Source of the DNA: Aquirufa rosea
GTDB taxonomy: Bacteria; Bacteroidota; Bacteroidia; Cytophagales; Spirosomataceae
Reading direction: 5' to 3'
DNA length: 64,000 bases
Assembly (NCBI RefSeq): GCF_004118285.1
Contig: NZ_SDHY01000001.1
Span: forward strand, 434,001-498,000
The notes under the pieces: generated by a model
Seen by the model: only the letters and a program-made list of their open reading frames with translations
Databases searched by the model: none
What the model was told of the DNA's origin: nothing
In this document: positions 58,624 to 64,000 of the stretch, one piece after another
Numbering within the stretch: the stretch's first letter is position 1
Layout of the letters: each line of letters begins with the position of its first letter
Position numbers and translations under genes: made by a program

Positions 58624-61476
58624 ATGAAAAAAACACTTCTCATTGCGCTAATGCTTGTAGTCGGTATTCACAGTATACAAGCTCAACAAAAATCGAAATC
58701 AACGTCGCCTGCATCTAAATCCATTAATGCAACCGTTAAATCACCTGCCTTAAGTATTCCAGAGAAGGTAACTTCAGCCGAGGGAATCACTGAATATCGC
58801 TTAGGCAATGGTTTGAAGGTGTTATTGTTCCCAGACCCTTCCAAGCAAACTATTACTGTAAACATTACTTATTTGGTAGGTTCTCGCCATGAGGGATATG
58901 GTGAAACGGGTATGTCTCACTTGTTAGAACACATGGTCTTCAAGGGGACAAAAGAAAAGCACAAAGACGTGGCTAAAGAGATTACGGATCACGGAGCAGA
59001 TTTCAATGGTACTACTTGGTTAGACAGAACCAATTACTATGAAACCTTTGCTGCCACTGATGAAAATCTAGAATGGGCCTTGGATATGGAGGCAGACCGT
59101 ATGGTAAACTCTAGAATCTCTAAAAGTGAGCTAGAAACAGAAATGACAGTCGTTAGAAACGAATTTGAAATGGGTGAGAATGACCCAAGTTCTGTACTTA
59201 ATGACCGCATTATTTCATCGGCTTTTTTATGGCATAATTACGGAAATTCCACCATAGGTGCTCGTTCGGATATAGAAAAAGTACCTATTGAGAATTTGCA
59301 GGCTTATTACAAAAAATATTATCAGCCAGATAATGCTGTGCTTTTAGTAGCAGGAAAATTTGATCCAGTAAAAACACTGAACATTATCAATCAGAAATTT
59401 GGTGTTATTCCAAGACCAGAGCGTGTACTTCCTAAAACTTTTACAGCAGAACCTACTCAAGATGGAGAACGTCAAGTAACCTTACGTCGTGTAGGAGACG
59501 TACAAGCCGTGGGACTTGCCTACCACATACCTTCAGGTTTACATCCTGATTATGTAGCCTGTGATATCTTTACTGATTTATTAACAGATGCTCCCTCTGG
59601 AAGATTGTACAAGGCATTAATTGACACCAAAAAAGCGGCTTCGCAATATGGTTACAGTTTTCAACTTAAAGAGCCAGGTGTTGTTTATTTTGGGGCTGAA
59701 GTGCCAAAAGAAAAATCAGCTGATTCCGTTCGCACCCTCATGATTGAGACGATTGAGCAATTTGCTAAGACTCCTCCAACTCCGGCAGATGTAGAAAGAA
59801 TCAAGGTTAAAAACTTAAAGAATATTGAATTATTATTGAACAATGCACAGCGTGTGGGTGTAGGTCTTTCCGAATACATTGCACAGGGAGATTGGCGCTT
59901 ATTATTTCATACAAGAAATTTAATTGAAAAAGTTACTGTAGAGGATATTCAACGCGTAGCAAAAAATTACTTCAAGTCGTCTAACCGTACTTCGGGTATT
60001 TTCTATCCGACAGAAAAGCCAGATCGTGCAGAAATACCGGAAGCTAAAGAAGCAGAAGATATTTTAAAAGATTTCAAAGGAAGAGCGGCTGTAGCAGAGG
60101 GTGAGGCATTTGACCCATCACCAAGCAACATTGACTCTAGAACAAAGAAAGAGACTATTGGATTAGTGAAGGTAGCTTTATTACCTAAAAAGACGCGCGG
60201 AAGTTCCGTTTTTGCCAGAATGACACTACGTTTCGGTGACGAAAAGTCCTTGTTGGGTACAGCAGTAGCAGCCGATTTAGCTGCTGATATGTTAACCAAA
60301 GGAACTACGAAACATACTCGTCAACAATTCCAAGACGAGTTAGATAAACTGAAAGCTAGGGTTTCTATAACGGGAGGACCTACCCAGGCCAACGTATCCA
60401 TTGAGACTACTCGTGAAAATTTAGTTCCTGCTTTAAAATTGGTGGCTGAAGCATTAAAAACACCTGTTTTCCCTGCGGATGAATTTGAGAAATTAAAGCA
60501 ATTAAATTTAACTCAAATTGAGTCACAGAAAAGTGATCCACAAGCGAAAGCCATTGAGGTATTAAATCAGGTAAGAACTGGGCACTATGCCAAAAATGAT
60601 GTTCGTTACAATCCAACGTTGGCAGAGCAAACAGCTAGTTACAGTGCTGCAAAATTGGATGAAGCAATATCTTTCTATAAGAATTTTTATGGTGCTAGTG
60701 CGGCAACCTTCTCAGCGGTAGGTGACTTTGATGAAAACGAAGTAAAGGAATTAATCAAAACAGAATTCTCTACTTGGAAATCTCCCAAGCCTTTTACTCG
60801 TATTCCAGATGTGCTTAACGAGGCTAAACCTGTGAATGTATCTATTGAAACACCTGATAAAGCCAATGCATTTTTTGTCGCATATCAGCCAATCAAAATT
60901 TCAGATACTGATCCAGATTATCCAGCACTTGAATTAAGTAACTATATTTTGGGAGGAAGCCCAGGATTAGCTAATCGATTGATGGAAAGAATCCGTCAAA
61001 AAGAAGGATTATCTTATGGAGTAGGTTCCAACTTCTCTGCTCATCCTATTGATAAATCGGGTAGTTTCTTGACTTATGCCATTTACGCACCAGAAAATTT
61101 GGCCAAATTAGAGGCTGCATTCAAGGAGGAAATCGAAAAAGTCTTGAAAGATGGATTTACCCAGAAAGAAATCGATGAAGCGAAAAAATCTTGGTTGCAA
61201 GGTAGACAAGTTACTCGTTCTCAGGACAATGCACTTAGCAATGCTTTGAACAGTAATTTATACCTAAACCGTAGCTTCAAATTCTCGGAGGAATTAGAAA
61301 AGAAAGTGAGTGCATTAACTTCTGATCAAATTTTACAAGCTACTCGCAAGACCTTGGATTTAATGAAAATGTCATTGATCAAGGCAGGAGATTATGAGGG
61401 TGCTGCCAAGAAAAAAGCTGCCAAATCGGAAAATACTCCTAACAATACAGGTGCTGTTGGTGGGGCTCCGAAATAG
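58624..61476 (+). CDS. Secreted two-domain M16-family zinc peptidase
   Basis: The 950-residue protein has a signal peptide (MKKTLLIALMLVVGIHSIQA) and two M16 halves. The N-terminal half is catalytic, with HLLEHMVFKGT (HxxEH) and the distal Glu in ETEMTVVRNEFEMGENDPSS. The second half (from about residue 510) lacks the zinc motif but keeps the fold, and ends with GGSPGLANRLMERIRQKEGL and the R/Y pair for substrate C-termini. It is a periplasmic or secreted peptidase of the PqqL/zinc-protease group. The start is the ATG at 58624, where the signal peptide begins; the frame opens 18 codons earlier. A strong terminator follows. Confidence 0.93.
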   Translation: MKKTLLIALMLVVGIHSIQAQQKSKSTSPASKSINATVKSPALSIPEKVTSAEGITEYRLGNGLKVLLFPDPSKQTITVNITYLVGSRHEGYGETGMSHLLEHMVFKGTKEKHKDVAKEITDHGADFNGTTWLDRTNYYETFAATDENLEWALDMEADRMVNSRISKSELETEMTVVRNEFEMGENDPSSVLNDRIISSAFLWHNYGNSTIGARSDIEKVPIENLQAYYKKYYQPDNAVLLVAGKFDPVKTLNIINQKFGVIPRPERVLPKTFTAEPTQDGERQVTLRRVGDVQAVGLAYHIPSGLHPDYVACDIFTDLLTDAPSGRLYKALIDTKKAASQYGYSFQLKEPGVVYFGAEVPKEKSADSVRTLMIETIEQFAKTPPTPADVERIKVKNLKNIELLLNNAQRVGVGLSEYIAQGDWRLLFHTRNLIEKVTVEDIQRVAKNYFKSSNRTSGIFYPTEKPDRAEIPEAKEAEDILKDFKGRAAVAEGEAFDPSPSNIDSRTKKETIGLVKVALLPKKTRGSSVFARMTLRFGDEKSLLGTAVAADLAADMLTKGTTKHTRQQFQDELDKLKARVSITGGPTQANVSIETTRENLVPALKLVAEALKTPVFPADEFEKLKQLNLTQIESQKSDPQAKAIEVLNQVRTGHYAKNDVRYNPTLAEQTASYSAAKLDEAISFYKNFYGASAATFSAVGDFDENEVKELIKTEFSTWKSPKPFTRIPDVLNEAKPVNVSIETPDKANAFFVAYQPIKISDTDPDYPALELSNYILGGSPGLANRLMERIRQKEGLSYGVGSNFSAHPIDKSGSFLTYAIYAPENLAKLEAAFKEEIEKVLKDGFTQKEIDEAKKSWLQGRQVTRSQDNALSNALNSNLYLNRSFKFSEELEKKVSALTSDQILQATRKTLDLMKMSLIKAGDYEGAAKKKAAKSENTPNNTGAVGGAPK

Positions 61477-61479
61477 TAA

Positions 61480-61504
61480 AATTGCCGAATTCATATCGGC
61501 AATT
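61480..61504 (+). terminator. First hairpin after the M16 peptidase gene
   Basis: AATTGCCGA and TCGGCAATT form a nine-pair stem with a seven-base loop, only three bases after the stop codon. It lacks a long T tail and may act with the next hairpin, or protect the mRNA 3' end. Confidence 0.55.
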
Positions 61505-61513
61505 CTTCCCATC

Positions 61514-61548
61514 AAAAAAAGCCGTAGCATAACGCTACGGCTTTTTTT
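61514..61548. terminator. Bidirectional terminator between the M16 peptidase and bacilliredoxin genes
   Basis: GCCGTAGC and GCTACGGC pair around a five-base loop, flanked by A7 and T7, so the structure is a full terminator in both directions. It serves the convergent peptidase and suf-cluster transcripts. Confidence 0.92.
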
Positions 61549-61566
61549 GATTCTGTAAAATTTTAA

Positions 61567-61980
61567 TTAGCAAAATTCCTCAAAAACACCTTCTAGGTGA
61601 GCCGAGATTAGCTCTGCAGAACGACCCTCAATGTGGTGACGCTCAACGAAATGAACTAACTCACCATCTTTAAATAATGCAATGGATGGAGAAGATGGAG
61701 GATATGGCAAAGTATATTCTCTAGCCTTTTGTGTTGCTTCTTGGTCTACACCAGCAAATACGGTAACTAATTGATCAGGCTTTTTGCTGGAAGCAGCCAC
61801 CGCTTCTTTCACACCTGGTCTTGCGGTACGTGCAGAACATCCGCACACCGAATTAATAAACAATAAAGTAGTACCTGGTTTAGCTAATACTTCTTCTACT
61901 TCAGAGGCTTGTTTCAATTCCTGAAAGCCCCCTTCTACAATATCCATCCGCATAGGATGTACTAAATGTTCTGGATACAT
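61567..61980 (-). CDS. Bacilliredoxin, BrxA/BrxB family
   Basis: The 137-residue protein matches the YphP/YqiW family. The active site is the unusual CGC motif (SVCGCSARTARPG). In Bacillus, bacilliredoxins remove bacillithiol from S-bacillithiolated proteins. Bacillithiol is also made by some Bacteroidota, but this window does not show its biosynthesis genes. The gene follows sufS-sufE-DUF59, 33 bases after the last one, and ends at the bidirectional terminator. Its place in the SUF operon suggests thiol-redox support for cluster assembly. Confidence 0.9.
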   Translation of the reverse strand: MYPEHLVHPMRMDIVEGGFQELKQASEVEEVLAKPGTTLLFINSVCGCSARTARPGVKEAVAASSKKPDQLVTVFAGVDQEATQKAREYTLPYPPSSPSIALFKDGELVHFVERHHIEGRSAELISAHLEGVFEEFC

Positions 61981-62013
61981 ATGAAATCAATTTAAATTTG
62001 AATGTTTTATTTA

Positions 62014-62352
62014 TTACATAAATCCTAACTCTAACTTGGCTACCTCTGACATCATATCTTGTGAATAAGGAGGGTCAAAAGTTAGTTCTACGGATACTTC
62101 AGCCACCCCTTCAATTTCACGAATAGCTTTTTCTATGTCTACTGGAATACTCTCTGCCGAAGGGCAAGATGGAGAAGTAAGAGTCATTAATATATAGACA
62201 TTATTTACTGGGAAAATCTTAATTTCATAAATCAGTCCCAATTCATAAACATCCACAGGTATTTCAGGATCATACACTGTTTTAATGGCCTTTACAACCT
62301 TTTCCTTAAGGTCTGCCTCAGTAAGCACGGAACTTGGTGTGGTATTTTCCAT
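62014..62352 (-). CDS. DUF59/MIP18-family Fe-S assembly protein (SufT-like)
   Basis: The 112-residue protein has the MIP18/DUF59 pattern: VKAIKTVYDPEIPVDVYELG (residues about 19-38), ILMTLTSPSCPSAESIPVDI with the conserved Cys in the PSCP loop, and VELTFDPPYSQDMM. Relatives (SufT, PaaD, HCF101 N-terminus) help maturation of iron-sulfur proteins. It lies three bases after sufE and 33 bases before the bacilliredoxin gene. Confidence 0.9.
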   Translation of the reverse strand: MENTTPSSVLTEADLKEKVVKAIKTVYDPEIPVDVYELGLIYEIKIFPVNNVYILMTLTSPSCPSAESIPVDIEKAIREIEGVAEVSVELTFDPPYSQDMMSEVAKLELGFM

Positions 62353-62355
62353 ATT

Positions 62356-62781
62356 TTAAACTTGTGAGGAATAGGCTAATGCATAGTTTTTCATCTGTTT
62401 CACCATAGATAAAAGTCCGTTAGACCTTGTTTGTGCCAGATGTTGACTCATTCCTATTCGATCTATAAAATATAAATCAGCTTTTAAGATTTCAGTTGGA
62501 CTGTGACCAGAGAGTACCCTGATTAACATGCTAATTAAACCTTTTACAATGACCGCCTCGGAATCAGCTTGAAAAATCAATTTTCCGTCTTGCATGAATG
62601 CATGAAGCCAAACTTTACTTTGGCATCCTTTAATCACATTTTCATCCGTTTTTAGGTCTTCAGATAATCCTGGTAATTTCTTTCCTAAATCTATCAGATA
62701 CTCATATTTATCAGCCCAATCTTCAAATAGGCCAAATTCCTCTATCAATTCCTCCTGTGTATCGTTTATCGTCGAAGCCAT
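62356..62781 (-). CDS. sufE: Cysteine desulfuration protein SufE
   Basis: SufE accepts persulfide sulfur from SufS and passes it to the SufBCD scaffold. The 141-residue protein has the conserved start EELIEEFGLFEDWADKYEYL, the sulfur-accepting Cys in VIKGCQSKVWLHA, and the typical LIRVLSGHSPTEI. It lies four bases after sufS and three before the DUF59 gene. Confidence 0.94.
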   Translation of the reverse strand: MASTINDTQEELIEEFGLFEDWADKYEYLIDLGKKLPGLSEDLKTDENVIKGCQSKVWLHAFMQDGKLIFQADSEAVIVKGLISMLIRVLSGHSPTEILKADLYFIDRIGMSQHLAQTRSNGLLSMVKQMKNYALAYSSQV

Positions 62782-62785
62782 ATTA

Positions 62786-64000
62786 TTATAATAACATTGT
62801 CTTTACGCGCTTAAGACTTGTAACCAATCGATCAATTTCTTCTTTAGTATTGTAGAAAGAGAATGAAGCTCTGCAAGTACCTGGTATTTCAAATCGCTGC
62901 ATCAAGGGTTGTGCACAGTGATGACCCGTTCTGATAGCAATTCCAAACTTGTCAAGCAAAACACCTATGTCCTGAGGATGAGTTCCATCGATCAAAAAGC
63001 TGATTACTGCAATCTTTTTGGCTGCGTTTCCAATGATTCGTAAACCATCAATTTGGCTTAATTGTTCCGTGGCATAGGCCAATAATTCATTTTCTTGTTT
63101 TTCTACCCATCCTTTATCTAGGGATTCCAAGTAATCAAAGGAGGCAGAAAACGCAATCACATCGGCAATATTAGGAGTTCCAGCTTCAAATTTATAGGGT
63201 AATTCGTTGTAGGTTGTTCCCGAAAAACTTACTTCCTTAATCATCTCTCCTCCACCTTGGTAGGGAGGCATGGCTTCTAAAAGTTCACGCTTTCCATAAA
63301 GAACCCCAACTCCGGTAGGACCAAATAATTTATGGGCTGAAAATGCAAAAAAATCCATGTCAAATTCCTGAACATCCACCTCCAAATGAGCCACTGATTG
63401 CGCTCCATCAATCAAAATTTTAGCCCCATGTGCGTGAGCTAATTCAATCATTTCCTTGATGGGATTAATGGTACCAATAGCATTGGAAACATGGTTGACA
63501 GCCACCAACTTCACCGTATTTTCTTGTAGAATTTGACAATAGGCATCCATGTCAAGCTCACCAACATCAGAAACAGGAATCACCAGAACCTCTGCCCCAC
63601 GCTCCAAAGCAATCATTTGCCAAGGCACGATGTTGGAATGATGTTCCAGATTGGAAACCAAAATTTTATCTCCAGCTTGAAAATTAGCTCTACCGTAGGT
63701 TTGTGCAACTAAATTGATACCCCCTGTAGTGCCTGAAGTGAAAATAATTTGGTCGCTAGATTCCGCATGTAAAAATTGCTGAATTTTCTTCCTTGTTAAC
63801 TCGTAAGCTGCCGTTGCTCTTTCTGCTAAACTATGTATGCCTCGATGGATGTTGGCATTATCTAAAGAATAGTAATGTTGTAGAGCATCTAATACCGCTT
63901 TAGGCTTTTGAGTTGTGGCGGCATTATCAAAATACACCAATGGAGAACCATTGACTAGCTGGTCTAATACAGGAAAATCTAAACGTATTTGTTCGATGCT
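62786..64000 (-). CDS. sufS: Cysteine desulfurase SufS, N-terminus beyond the window
   Basis: This PLP enzyme takes sulfur from cysteine for Fe-S cluster assembly. The frame is open to the right edge: 20 codons upstream of the TTG at 63940 are visible (IRLDFPVLDQLVNGSPLVYF) and match the SufS N-terminus, so only a few residues are missing and the TTG is not the start. LVYFDNAATTQKP is the family start block. DGAQSVAHLEVDVQ and FAFSAHKLFGPTGVGVLYG carry the PLP-binding Lys (in SAHK), and RTGHHCAQPLMQRF holds the catalytic Cys. It is the upstream gene of sufS-sufE-DUF59-bacilliredoxin. sufB, sufC and sufD are expected upstream, outside the window. Confidence 0.94.
   Translation of the reverse strand, partial: SIEQIRLDFPVLDQLVNGSPLVYFDNAATTQKPKAVLDALQHYYSLDNANIHRGIHSLAERATAAYELTRKKIQQFLHAESSDQIIFTSGTTGGINLVAQTYGRANFQAGDKILVSNLEHHSNIVPWQMIALERGAEVLVIPVSDVGELDMDAYCQILQENTVKLVAVNHVSNAIGTINPIKEMIELAHAHGAKILIDGAQSVAHLEVDVQEFDMDFFAFSAHKLFGPTGVGVLYGKRELLEAMPPYQGGGEMIKEVSFSGTTYNELPYKFEAGTPNIADVIAFSASFDYLESLDKGWVEKQENELLAYATEQLSQIDGLRIIGNAAKKIAVISFLIDGTHPQDIGVLLDKFGIAIRTGHHCAQPLMQRFEIPGTCRASFSFYNTKEEIDRLVTSLKRVKTMLL

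Overview
The window looks like ordinary core chromosome of a free-living member of the Bacteroidota, probably order Cytophagales; I cannot name the genus from sequence alone. The evidence is consistent. Promoter -7 elements of the Bacteroidota type (TAnnTTTG) sit in front of many genes, sometimes with a TTTG -33 element at the expected distance. A secreted phosphatase ends in a type IX secretion (Por) sorting domain. Two regulators combine about seven membrane helices with an AraC-type DNA-binding end. There is an ExbB/ExbD pair, an MnSOD with an export signal, and a SUF cluster of the sufS-sufE-DUF59-bacilliredoxin type. The DNA is AT-rich throughout. I see no insertion sequence, prophage, integron, CRISPR array or toxin-antitoxin pair.

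Layout. 1-3033: a truncated secreted TPR-like gene downstream of gyrA. 3475-10007: a secreted metallophosphatase, a LacI-type regulator, folB, a DivIVA-like protein with a basic AT-hook-like tail, a WD40 protein, a phosphopantetheinyl transferase and a SirB1-type transglutaminase-like protein. 10161-13104: a sugar-nucleotide operon galE-rfbB-rfbA; rfbC lies 19 kb away at 32296 and rfbD is absent. 13101-16921: a tight minus-strand operon clpS-recR-sodA-2OG oxygenase-chrA. 16985-25371: a sodium:solute symporter, YceI, a large beta-propeller/phosphoesterase fusion, a structured non-coding element, an alginate-export-type porin and a Tat-exported MocA-family oxidoreductase. 25440-28409: tandem paralogous membrane AraC regulators and tRNA-Glu(UUC). 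28537-34336: glgB, DUF2721, pyrF, rfbC, pyrR and pyrB, with a short-unit tandem repeat between DUF2721 and pyrF.

34310-45993 holds envelope and housekeeping genes: a GT9 glycosyltransferase, an M16 peptidase, hemW, mtgA, an alkyltransferase-like protein without the catalytic Cys, DUF3109, a LysM lytic transglycosylase, two methyltransferases, a membrane protein/HTH pair, an AlkB homologue, rlmB and an SDR. 46070-50873: pth, a small secreted protein of unknown function, twin repeat-plus-terminator modules that may encode small RNAs, metG, rpsU and a XerC/D recombinase whose start codon lies inside the rpsU terminator. 50870-57015 (minus strand): ppx, exbB-exbD-yetF, then thrA-thrB. 57123-61476: a TPR protein and a two-domain M16 peptidase. 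61567-64000: the 3' half of a SUF iron-sulfur cluster operon.

How it fits together: pyrimidine synthesis (pyrF, pyrR, pyrB), dTDP-sugar synthesis (rfbBAC), threonine synthesis (thrA, thrB), Fe-S assembly (sufS, sufE, DUF59) and peptidoglycan handling (mtgA, lytic transglycosylase) are each present in part. I found no obvious new multi-gene defence or biosynthetic system. The most interesting leads are non-coding: the twin putative sRNAs at 47368-47577, the multi-hairpin element at 21971-22255, and the rpsU terminator that contains the xerD start codon. Genes are packed so closely that six of thirteen convergent pairs overlap by exactly the four bases of their two stop codons.
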